DNA from: Erysipelotrichaceae bacterium
Lineage (GTDB): Bacteria; Bacillota_I; Bacilli_A; Erysipelotrichales; Erysipelotrichaceae
NCBI GenBank assembly: GCA_017405675.1
Contig: JAFRAB010000023.1
Coordinates: 1 to 64,000, forward strand
Length of the DNA: 64,000 nucleotides
Direction of reading: 5' to 3'
Within the stretch, counting starts at the first letter, position 1. Every line of letters starts with the position of its first letter. The notes beneath the pieces were generated by a model. It saw only the letters and a program-made list of their open reading frames with translations. It was not told where the DNA came from and made no database searches. This document shows positions 15,739 to 23,346 of this stretch, one piece after another. A program made the translations under genes and the position numbers.

Positions 15739-16454
15739 TGATACAGAAACCTGTTATTGACCTGCATACTCATACCATAGCTTCCGGACACGCCTACGGT
15801 ACCGTCAGGGAAAATGCCCTTGGGGCAAAGGAGAAAGGCTTATCGGGTCTTGGTATCAGTGATCATGCCTATCCCAATGATCTGTCTCAGTTTGTACCGT
15901 CTTTCGGCAACATGCATGCCATACCGCGTACTCTCTATGGGGTCAATATCTATTATGGCATTGAAAACAATGTGGAAAACGACGGTTCAATGACCTTGGA
16001 GGGCTTATACCTTGCCATGCTTGATTACTGCATTGTCGGAATTCACGGGACCCGTTATGAGAATCAGGGAATCGAAAAGAACACAGACAATCTGATAAAG
16101 TGCCTGCAGAATCCCAAGACATTCTTTGTTTCTCATCCTGATGATGGTTACTTTCCTTTGGACTATGAAAGACTTGTTCTGGCTGCTAAGGAATATGGAG
16201 TTGCCCTGGAAGTAAATAACAGTCATGTAAAGCATCCATGGAGGAAGGGAACTCTGGAAAACATCCGGACCTATCTGGATTTATGCATGAAGTACCGAGT
16301 CAATATATTTGTCGGTTCAGATGCTCATGATCCCAGCCAGATCGGTGATTTTGATACCGCTTTGGCTTTGCTGGATGAGTTTGGCTTTGATGAAGATCTG
16401 ATCATCAATACCAGTGAAGAGAAATTCAGAAAGTTTATCAATTATAGAGAATAG
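15738..16454 (+). CDS. PHP-domain phosphoesterase (YcdX-like)
   Basis: A 238-residue metal-dependent phosphoesterase. The PHP motifs are visible: DLHTHTIASGHAYGT at the N-terminus, LGISDHAYP, the glutamate of GIENNVEND, FVSHPDDG, and NIFVGSDAHDPSQIG near the C-terminus, which together supply the trinuclear metal site. Length and motif set match the YcdX branch rather than histidinol phosphatase HisK. It is translationally coupled to the preceding esterase. Its place in a glycoside operon suggests removal of phosphate from a sugar phosphate, but no specific substrate can be named. Confidence 0.85.
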   Translation: MIQKPVIDLHTHTIASGHAYGTVRENALGAKEKGLSGLGISDHAYPNDLSQFVPSFGNMHAIPRTLYGVNIYYGIENNVENDGSMTLEGLYLAMLDYCIVGIHGTRYENQGIEKNTDNLIKCLQNPKTFFVSHPDDGYFPLDYERLVLAAKEYGVALEVNNSHVKHPWRKGTLENIRTYLDLCMKYRVNIFVGSDAHDPSQIGDFDTALALLDEFGFDEDLIINTSEEKFRKFINYRE

Positions 16455-16475
16455 GATACGCAGAGGATTGACAAT

Positions 16476-17249
16476 ATGGTTGATATATTTAAGCTTACTA
16501 TCCCGCAGCTGACGGAAGATGAAGAAAGAACAGCATATATTTACGTTCCGGACCGTTTTAAGGATCATCCTGAAGAACGTTATCCTGTCCTTTACATGTT
16601 TGACGGGCATAATCTTTTCTTTGATGAAACAGCCTCTTTTGGCAAGAGTTGGGGAATGAAGAAATATCTGGATGAGCATGATACTCCTTTGATCGTGGCT
16701 TCCGTAGCCTGTAACTTTCATAAGGAATCCTACCGCCTTGGCGGAAGGTTTTCCGAATACAGTCCTTTCTCCTTTGAAGATCCCATGATTGGCAGTATTA
16801 AAGGAAGAGGGAGTATAACCATGGACTGGATGGTAAATGAGTTTAAGTCTCTGATCGATAAAAAATATCCGACCATCCCTGACAGAAAGCATACTTTTAT
16901 TGGCGGCAGTTCTATGGGCGGCCTGATGACTTTATACGCCGTTTTGGAATATAACCAGTACTTTTCAAGGGGAGCTGCAGTATCTCCTGCCGTGTATTTT
17001 TCCTTTGAGAATGTTAAGGAAATAATCAGATCAGCAACTATAGAGAAGGATACCGTTCTGTATATTGATTACGGTGAAAAAGAACTGTTTGACAGCCGAG
17101 CGGAAAAAGATTTCAGAGACATGGTATATCTGCTGCAGGAAAAAAGAGTACTTCTTGAAAGCAGAATCGTTCCCAGCGGCATTCATTCTGAAGTAACCTG
17201 GGAAAAACAACTTCCTTTCTTAATTGATGTGTTGTTTTATGAACTGTAA
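16476..17249 (+). CDS. esterase-D-type alpha/beta hydrolase
   Basis: A 257-residue putative esterase (family of enterochelin esterase, feruloyl and acetylxylan esterases). The PVLYMFDGHNLFFDE strand and the nucleophile motif GGSSMGG with S146 are clear; D220 region (YIDYGEKELFD) and the histidine in PSGIHSEVTWEKQ complete the triad. No signal peptide. AGAGGA precedes the ATG and the gene is 21 bases after the PHP gene, ending the operon before a terminator. Likely removes acyl or phenolic-acid groups from imported plant compounds. Substrate is inferred from context only. Confidence 0.85.
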   Translation: MVDIFKLTIPQLTEDEERTAYIYVPDRFKDHPEERYPVLYMFDGHNLFFDETASFGKSWGMKKYLDEHDTPLIVASVACNFHKESYRLGGRFSEYSPFSFEDPMIGSIKGRGSITMDWMVNEFKSLIDKKYPTIPDRKHTFIGGSSMGGLMTLYAVLEYNQYFSRGAAVSPAVYFSFENVKEIIRSATIEKDTVLYIDYGEKELFDSRAEKDFRDMVYLLQEKRVLLESRIVPSGIHSEVTWEKQLPFLIDVLFYEL

Positions 17250-17276
17250 CTCTAAAAAAAGGTAAAGGATATTAAA

Positions 17277-17304
17277 ATCAGAAACTCATGTTTCTGGTTT
17301 TTTG
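17277..17304 (+). terminator. intrinsic terminator of the esterase operon
   Basis: Stem ATCAGAAAC / GTTTCTGGT with TCAT loop, followed by TTTTTT. Confidence 0.8.
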
Positions 17305-17324
17305 TTTGTAATATAAACTTAAAG

Positions 17325-17462
17325 ATGGCAGAAATTTACTTGACAAATCAGGTTTTCTACAAGTCATTAATTGCAGAAGATCTTCATGCCTACATGGCCA
17401 TGCTGCTGAGAAAGGCAATCAGCTGCGGTGAACTGCTTAAGTCAGAAATCATCATAGATTAA
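17325..17462 (+). CDS. possible 45-residue small protein or gene remnant
   Basis: ATG at 17325 opens a frame of 45 residues (starts MAEIYLTNQVFYKSL, ends LLKSEIIID) that stops at TAA 17460-17462. It is followed at once by a terminator (17475-17496), which suggests the stretch is transcribed. The ribosome binding site is poor and I recognise no family. The middle part (AEDLHAYMAMLLRKAIS) could be an amphipathic helix. It could equally be the end of a lost gene. Confidence 0.3.
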   Translation: MAEIYLTNQVFYKSLIAEDLHAYMAMLLRKAISCGELLKSEIIID

Positions 17463-17474
17463 TTGGGAATTACA

Positions 17475-17496
17475 GGCAGCCGTAATGGCTGTTTTT
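17475..17496 (+). terminator. intrinsic terminator
   Basis: Stem CAGCC / GGCTG with a GTAAT loop followed by TTTTT. It insulates the next operon. Confidence 0.65.
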
Positions 17497-17570
17497 CCGT
17501 GCGAAGGCGGAACAATCAAACAGAAAAGAAACAGAATATTACAACAGGGAAACAATTACGCTTTTTCCTA

Positions 17571-17610
17571 TGATATAATCAATATGACTATATGTAATAT
17601 TAATAATATT
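17571..17610 (+). promoter_or_regulatory. promoter and AT-rich dyad of the sulfoglycolysis operon
   Basis: TGATATAAT at 17571-17579 is a perfect extended -10, 45 bases before the first start codon. A symmetric element AATATTAATAATATT at 17596-17610 lies just after the expected transcription start, where a repressor would block elongation. No regulator gene is adjacent, so the protein that reads it is unknown. Confidence 0.5.
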
Positions 17611-17623
17611 CTGGGGGTAAACG

Positions 17624-19585
17624 ATGCTTTTAGATGTTTGGAAGGCTGCTGAACTGATTGTCGGCAAAGGCCGTAATAACTTCACGATGAACCGCGGCAG
17701 CTTCCGTTATCGTCAAAGGATCTATACAAGGAAAAAACTTGTAAAAGATGGAATTGAACAGTTAAGTGATGGTTTTAACCTCCTTTTTCATGATGACCGC
17801 AATTCAGTGTATAAGCTTAATGTTGTGGAAAAACAGGGAAAGGTCCATGTTGAACTGCTTGCTGAAAAACAGGAGTGGAACCGTTACTGGATAAGCATAC
17901 CCGCAGTAAAGGATGAACATATCTATGGCTGCGGTGAAACCTATTCTGAGTTTGACCTGAAAGGGCAGAAAGTAAGAATATGGGTTGCAGAACATCAGAA
18001 TGCCTTGCGCATTTCCGATAAGATAATCAGAGAAAAAATATCAGGAAAGCGTCCTGATTTCAAACTGCCGTTCCGCCGATACGAATCATATTATGTCCAG
18101 CCGACCTTTGTTTCTACCAGAGGTTTTTATGTGCATACAGACTGTCACCGCTATGCTGAATTTGATTTCAGAAAACCGGACAGAATTATTCTGCATCTGC
18201 AGGAAAAACCTTCTTTTATATGCGAAGAAGCAACAGGTTACGGTGAACTGTCGGAGAAGCTGACAGGATTATTGGGCAGACAGAAGGAACTGCCGGACTG
18301 GATCTATGACGGGGCCATACTGGCCATGCAGGGCGGTACGGAAATACTGGAAGAAAAACTGCAGAAAGCCATAGACAGCGGCATTAAGGTATGCGGTATC
18401 TGGTCGCAGGACTGGTGCGGGTGCCGCAGGACCGGGTTCGGTTATCAGGTAATGTGGAACTGGCAGTGGGACAGTGAACTGTATCCGGGGCTGGATAAGA
18501 AGATCCGGGAGTGGAAGGAAAAGGGAGTTCACTTCCTGGGGTATATCAATCCGTTTCTGGCTCTGGAAAAAGATCTGTATAAGGAAGCTTCAGCTAAGGG
18601 ATACTGTGTTAAGACTGGAGATGGGAAGGACTATCTGGTAAAGATAACTACTTTCCCGGCCGCCATGATCGACTTTACCAATCCGGAAGCTTATCAATGG
18701 TATAAGAGCATAATTAAAAACAACATGATAGGTTTTGGCTTAAGCGGCTGGATGGCAGATTTCGGAGAATATCTGCCGGTTGATGCTGTACTGTACAGTG
18801 GGGAAGATGCAGCAGCCATCCATAATGACTGGCCGGCTATATGGGCCAGGATGAATGAGGAAGCCATCAGGGAATGCGGTAAGGAAAAGGAAGTATTCTT
18901 CTTTACCAGGGCCGGTTATACCGGAACCCTGAAGCATTCCGCCATGATGTGGACCGGTGACCAGCATGTTGACTGGTCCATGGATGACGGTTTGCCTTCC
19001 GTCATTCCGGCTACGCTGTCTCTGGCCATGAGCGGTTTCGGGGTGACCCATTCCGATGCCGGTGGCTATACGACAGTCATGCATATCAAGCGCAGCAGGG
19101 AACTGTTAATGCGCTGGGAAGAAATGAATGCCTTCTCACCACTGCTGCGTACTCATGAAGGCAACCAGCCGGTAAATGATTTCCAGTTTGACGGTGATGA
19201 TGAAGCCTTAGCGCATATGGCCAGAATGAGCCGTATCCATTACTCGCTTAAGAATTATCTGAAAGCACTGGTAAAGGAAAACGCACAGAAAGGCATACCG
19301 GTAATGAGACCTGTTTTCTATCATTACGATGAAGAATGGGCATACCGTGAAAAGACAGAATATCTGTTGGGAAGAGACATGCTGGTAGCTCCTGTTTACA
19401 GGGAAGGTGCCAACAAGCGTCAGGTAGTTTTACCTGATGATGAATGGATTCATCTGTTCAGCGGTCAGCAATACGGCAAAGGCAGCTTTGAAATAGAGGC
19501 ACCAATTGGCTATCCGCCGGTATTTGTCCGTAAGAAGACCGTACAGGAACAGTGGTATAAAGAGTTGCAGGAGGGGTTGAAATAA
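17624..19585 (+). CDS. GH31 sulfoquinovosidase (YihQ-like)
   Basis: A 653-residue retaining alpha-glycosidase of family GH31, very close in motif order to E. coli sulfoquinovosidase YihQ. The nucleophile is D379 in WMADFGEYLP and the acid/base D446 in WTGDQHVDWS. From memory of YihQ, residues that hold the sulfonate are Arg301, Trp304 and Tyr508, with Gln288 nearby; the counterparts here (offset 26) are Q275, W278, Y482 and Q262. Thus Gln, Trp and Tyr are kept while the Arg is a Gln. SQases release sulfoquinovose from plant sulfolipid headgroups such as sulfoquinovosyl glycerol. No signal peptide, so cytoplasmic. First gene of the operon, with a GGGGG ribosome binding site; the next start overlaps its stop by one base. 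Confidence 0.85.
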   Translation: MLLDVWKAAELIVGKGRNNFTMNRGSFRYRQRIYTRKKLVKDGIEQLSDGFNLLFHDDRNSVYKLNVVEKQGKVHVELLAEKQEWNRYWISIPAVKDEHIYGCGETYSEFDLKGQKVRIWVAEHQNALRISDKIIREKISGKRPDFKLPFRRYESYYVQPTFVSTRGFYVHTDCHRYAEFDFRKPDRIILHLQEKPSFICEEATGYGELSEKLTGLLGRQKELPDWIYDGAILAMQGGTEILEEKLQKAIDSGIKVCGIWSQDWCGCRRTGFGYQVMWNWQWDSELYPGLDKKIREWKEKGVHFLGYINPFLALEKDLYKEASAKGYCVKTGDGKDYLVKITTFPAAMIDFTNPEAYQWYKSIIKNNMIGFGLSGWMADFGEYLPVDAVLYSGEDAAAIHNDWPAIWARMNEEAIRECGKEKEVFFFTRAGYTGTLKHSAMMWTGDQHVDWSMDDGLPSVIPATLSLAMSGFGVTHSDAGGYTTVMHIKRSRELLMRWEEMNAFSPLLRTHEGNQPVNDFQFDGDDEALAHMARMSRIHYSLKNYLKALVKENAQKGIPVMRPVFYHYDEEWAYREKTEYLLGRDMLVAPVYREGANKRQVVLPDDEWIHLFSGQQYGKGSFEIEAPIGYPPVFVRKKTVQEQWYKELQEGLK

Positions 19586-21069
19586 TGAATGCACAGAAAC
19601 CGCGTGAGGAACGCGCATGGTCAAAAATCAGCTACGGATTTGCGGATATCTACGGGGGCGGAGCCTTTGTCGTTATCAGTACGTTCTTCACGGTCTTTTT
19701 AACAAAAGCTTTAGGCATGCCTCCGGCATTGGCCGGAACCATTCCGCTGATCGGAAAGTTCTGGGATGCCGTCAATGACCCGATCATGGGTGGTCTGGCT
19801 GACCGTACCAGGTCAAAATACGGAGCCAAGCGCTTCTGGCTGTTAGTCGGCAGTATCGCTTCAGCCATTACTTTCATTGCCTTGTGGATACCGTTTAAGG
19901 CCGGAGGTTCCGTGATCGGACAGTATGTTTTCTATGTCATCATGTATCTTCTGTTTTCGACCGGAGCTACTCTTGTCATGGTACCGTATAACAGCTTATT
20001 GCCAGACATGATCAGTGACTATACCTTAAGAGCCCGCTATACATCCATCCGCATGATGTTCTCATCATTCGGTGCCATCATAGCCGGTCTGATCCCAACT
20101 TTACTGATAAAGGATAATACCAATGCGAAGCAGTATCTGACTGTAGCATTGATATTCGCCTTCATTTTCTTTGTGTCAGTATTCCTGACCTTCTTAGGCA
20201 GCTGGGAAAAGCAGAAACCTGTTCAGAAGACATCTATCAAGGAAGCCTTCATTGAATCAATAACCGTATTCAGGAGCCGTTCTTTCCGTCTGTTAACTGC
20301 CATCTTCATCTTCGGACAGGGAGCTGCTGACTTTCTGACAGGTCTGGCAGTTTACTATGTCGACGATGTTCTTAATGCCTATGGCGGCGGTAACTTCACC
20401 ATTCTGATGGGTGTGCTGTTAGTCGCACAGTTTCTGGGAATGATCCTGTTTGCCCCGATCATGGCCAAAACGTCAAAAAAGGCACCGATTCTGATTGGTA
20501 CCCCGGTACGTATCATAGCCACACTGGCCATGCTGCTGTTCTCCCATGAAGGAGCTAACTTTACGATTATACTGGCTCTGGCGTTTGTCATTGGTCTGGG
20601 AATGGCTGGTACTTCAACAACGATATATGCCGTTCTGGCTGACATGGCTGACGTTGATGAACTCATCACCTCAGTCAGCCGTCCAAGCACCTGCTCAGGC
20701 ATGGCAACCTTTGCCCGTCAGATCGCCAATGGTCTGACTTCAGCACTGATAGGTCTGTTAATGGCCATTGCCGGTTACGATGAGGTCCTGGCAGCTTCCG
20801 GAGCCCGTCAGTCTGCTGCCACACAGCACGGCATCGCTCTGATCTTTGTCTTCGGTCAGGTCATCTTCATGATCATCACAGTTCTGTTTACCTACAGATT
20901 CCCGGTTACCAAGAAGGAATTTGACATTGTTCATAAGGAGATCCAGCGCCGTAAGGGTGAAGATGATTCCGTGATCACACCGGAAGAAATCAAGGTATGT
21001 GAAGAAGTAACAGGCATGTCCTATGACCGTTTATGGGATACAGACAATGCCTTCAAAATAGGGAAATAA
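19585..21069 (+). CDS. GPH-family symporter, probable sulfoquinovose/SQ-glycoside importer
   Basis: A 494-residue twelve-helix transporter of the GPH family, to which E. coli YihO and YihP belong. The family motif is intact: GKFWDAVNDPIMGGLADRT followed by RSKYGAKRFW, and the cytoplasmic loop between the two halves is present. Its start overlaps the stop of the sulfoquinovosidase gene (TAATG) behind a GGAGG, so both are made together. Context points to uptake of sulfoquinovose or its glycerol glycoside. No separate exporter for the sulfonated end product is encoded in the operon, so antiport or a distant gene would be needed. Substrate is inferred from neighbours, not from residues. Confidence 0.85.
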   Translation: MNAQKPREERAWSKISYGFADIYGGGAFVVISTFFTVFLTKALGMPPALAGTIPLIGKFWDAVNDPIMGGLADRTRSKYGAKRFWLLVGSIASAITFIALWIPFKAGGSVIGQYVFYVIMYLLFSTGATLVMVPYNSLLPDMISDYTLRARYTSIRMMFSSFGAIIAGLIPTLLIKDNTNAKQYLTVALIFAFIFFVSVFLTFLGSWEKQKPVQKTSIKEAFIESITVFRSRSFRLLTAIFIFGQGAADFLTGLAVYYVDDVLNAYGGGNFTILMGVLLVAQFLGMILFAPIMAKTSKKAPILIGTPVRIIATLAMLLFSHEGANFTIILALAFVIGLGMAGTSTTIYAVLADMADVDELITSVSRPSTCSGMATFARQIANGLTSALIGLLMAIAGYDEVLAASGARQSAATQHGIALIFVFGQVIFMIITVLFTYRFPVTKKEFDIVHKEIQRRKGEDDSVITPEEIKVCEEVTGMSYDRLWDTDNAFKIGK

Positions 21070-21085
21070 TAAAAGGAGTTAATAT

Positions 21086-21772
21086 ATGAAGTATTTTTTA
21101 GACAGTGCAAAATTAGATGAAATCAAAGAAGCATACCACACTTTTGGTATTGACGGTGTTACCACCAATCCCCGTCATATTCAAAGTTCAGGCAAGCCGT
21201 TCCTGAAGGCCATTCAGGATATAGCTGAATGGATAAAGGAAGAGAGTATTGAAGGCTATGAAACATTCCCTGTTTCCGTGGAGATAAATCCGCATCTGGA
21301 CGATGCCGAAGAAATGATCAGTGAAGCCAGAAAGATTTCAGCCATGTGCTCCAATTTCGTTATCAAGATCCCTTCAACTGAAGCAGGCATTACAGCCGCC
21401 CGTTTACTGGAAAAAGAGGGTATCCGTACTAATCTGACTCTGGTATTCTCACCTTCACAGGCTATCTTACCGGCTAAGAACGGTTCACTGTTTGTTTCAC
21501 CGTTTATCGGCTGGAAGGAAGCAAACGGGGAAGACTGCCGCAAGTACATTGAAGATATCGTAACGATTTATAAGAACTACGGTTTCTATGGCAAGACCCA
21601 GATCATCTGCGCCGCTGTCCGTACTCCTAAGCAGTTTGTTGACTGTGCCGTAGCCGGAGCTGACATTGTTACGGCCGGATTAGCTGTTTACAAGGATTCC
21701 ATCAAGCATCCATACACCAGACAGGGCCTTGAGACCTTCCAGGATGCCTGGGATAAGACAGCCAAAGAATAG
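21086..21772 (+). CDS. sftT: TalC-like transaldolase, probable sulfofructose transaldolase
   Basis: A 228-residue member of the small (TalC/F6P-aldolase-like) transaldolase family. The Schiff-base lysine is K94 in FVIKIPST, preceded by VSVEI and followed by EGIRTNLTLVFSPSQA and SLFVSPFIG, all family landmarks. The N-terminal loop reads DGVTTNPRHI, whereas ordinary TalC proteins have TTNPSL/T; the added Arg may contact a charged group. In transaldolase-type sulfoglycolysis SftT cleaves 6-deoxy-6-sulfofructose to 3-sulfolactaldehyde and passes the dihydroxyacetone unit to glyceraldehyde-3-phosphate, giving fructose-6-phosphate. The AGGAG site and 16-base gap place it in the operon. If the sulfosugar reading is wrong it would be a pentose-phosphate transaldolase. 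Confidence 0.8.
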   Translation: MKYFLDSAKLDEIKEAYHTFGIDGVTTNPRHIQSSGKPFLKAIQDIAEWIKEESIEGYETFPVSVEINPHLDDAEEMISEARKISAMCSNFVIKIPSTEAGITAARLLEKEGIRTNLTLVFSPSQAILPAKNGSLFVSPFIGWKEANGEDCRKYIEDIVTIYKNYGFYGKTQIICAAVRTPKQFVDCAVAGADIVTAGLAVYKDSIKHPYTRQGLETFQDAWDKTAKE

Positions 21773-21783
21773 AAGGGCATAAC

Positions 21784-23331
21784 ATGAAAATCGGTTTTGT
21801 CGGATTAGGAATCATGGGCGAATCGATGTGTGAAAACATCATCCGCAAGCATGATGACAGTGTATATGTCTATGACCTTGACAGTAAGAAAGTTGAAAAG
21901 CTGGCTGCCTTAGGGGGTATCGCCTGTGCTAGTTCCAGGGAAGTTGCGGAAAATGTTGAGGTATTTATCACAATGGTTCCGAAATCCCAGCACAGCAGGG
22001 CAGTATATGATGAGATCATCCCGGTATTGCATAAGGGCGTAACATGCATTGACATGAGTACGATCGATCCAAGCGTATCGGTTGAAATATCTGAAAAGGT
22101 CAAGGCTACCGGAGCTTCATTCATTGATGCCCCGGTCGTCAAAAGCAAGCCGGCGGCCATTGCCGGTAAATTAGGCATCTATGTGGGCGGAACACGAGAA
22201 GATTATCTGTCCATGAAGCCGATCCTGCGGTACATGGGTGAAAACATCATCCGCATGGGTGATAACGGCAAGGGTCTGGTCATGAAGATCTGCCACAACG
22301 CTCTGGTATCGCAGATCCAGAACGGGGTAAATGAGACATCCACCTTAGCCCGGGCTAACGGTATAGACATTCTGACTTTTGCCCAGGCCATCTCATATGG
22401 AGGAGCCGGAAACTGGTATCTGGATTCCAAGAAGGATGCCTTAGCCAGAGAAGACTATACGACAGCTTTCTCAGTTGAGAATGAACACAAGGATGTTCAT
22501 ATCTGCCTGGATCTGGCTGCCCAGTGCGGGGTCAGGATGCCCGGTGAGGAAAATGCAGCCCGTGTTTATGACAGGGCTTTGGAAATGGGGTTAGGCAAGG
22601 AAGACTTCTGTGCCACAATAAAGGTGATACGCAATGAAAAGATTGATGAATTAAGAGCCAGGAATGATTTTCCTGTATATGAATTAACAGACAGCCGTTT
22701 CAAACCGTACGGCCGTGTATTTGACCGTCTTGATCCGACGGAAATAATGAACTTCATGGAAAAGAACACCATTATCCCTGAGGAGGGAAACATCTATGTG
22801 CCTTCCTTTGCGGAAATGGAGAAACTGCCGATCATAAAGGAGATCCAGACTTTGTATTTCGGAGGACTGGAGATCCAGGCCGGTTACTGCAATGGCAGAA
22901 ACAGTACCTTCAACGGATTCGAATATCATAAGTCAGCGGAAATAAACATCGCTGTTTCCGATTTTGTGCTGACACTGGGACACAGCTGGGAGATATCCGA
23001 TGAACTTACCTATTCCGTTGAACAGCCGGAAGTATTCTTCGTTGAAAAGGGTACGGTATATGAAATGTACGGCACTACCTTACACCTCTCTCCGATCAGA
23101 GTCTGTGACGAAGGATTCCGTGATGTCATCATTCTGCCGAGAGGTACCAATACGCCATTATCTGATGAAGAAAAAGCTGAAAGAGACAGAGCAGCCCGGG
23201 CAGGCGATCCGGAAGCCCGTCTGTTACTGTTGAAACGGAAATATGTCATCTCCCATCCGGAAAGAGAACCTCTGATCAAGCAGGGAGCTCATCCGGGTGT
23301 GCTGGGTCCGAATAAGGAACTTCATTACTGA
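21784..23331 (+). CDS. fused sulfolactaldehyde reductase (HIBADH type) and cupin-like isomerase domain
   Basis: A 515-residue two-domain protein. Residues 1-285 are a beta-hydroxyacid dehydrogenase: N-terminal VGLGIMG nucleotide-binding motif, DMSTIDPSVS, DAPVVKSKPAAIAG, and catalytic K168 with N172 in VMKICHN, as in sulfolactaldehyde reductase YihU. Residues from about 300 to 515 form a beta-rich cupin-like domain with GYCNGRNSTFNGFEYHKSAE and LTLGHSWEI, which I believe is the DUF4867 type described as sulfoquinovose isomerase in bacilli. The fusion would couple sugar isomerisation and the last reduction (sulfolactaldehyde to dihydroxypropanesulfonate with NADH). A weak AGAAGGG site precedes the start. 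Family assignment of the second domain is from memory. Confidence 0.75.
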   Translation: MKIGFVGLGIMGESMCENIIRKHDDSVYVYDLDSKKVEKLAALGGIACASSREVAENVEVFITMVPKSQHSRAVYDEIIPVLHKGVTCIDMSTIDPSVSVEISEKVKATGASFIDAPVVKSKPAAIAGKLGIYVGGTREDYLSMKPILRYMGENIIRMGDNGKGLVMKICHNALVSQIQNGVNETSTLARANGIDILTFAQAISYGGAGNWYLDSKKDALAREDYTTAFSVENEHKDVHICLDLAAQCGVRMPGEENAARVYDRALEMGLGKEDFCATIKVIRNEKIDELRARNDFPVYELTDSRFKPYGRVFDRLDPTEIMNFMEKNTIIPEEGNIYVPSFAEMEKLPIIKEIQTLYFGGLEIQAGYCNGRNSTFNGFEYHKSAEINIAVSDFVLTLGHSWEISDELTYSVEQPEVFFVEKGTVYEMYGTTLHLSPIRVCDEGFRDVIILPRGTNTPLSDEEKAERDRAARAGDPEARLLLLKRKYVISHPEREPLIKQGAHPGVLGPNKELHY

Positions 23332-23346
23332 TGGAGGTAAATAAAA

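Noticed and set aside
17624..19585. Ordinary alpha-glucosidase or alpha-xylosidase (YicI) annotation for the GH31 gene
   Set aside because: The motif order around both catalytic aspartates and the neighbouring transaldolase, reductase and isomerase genes fit sulfoquinovosidase much better, even with the Arg-to-Gln change.
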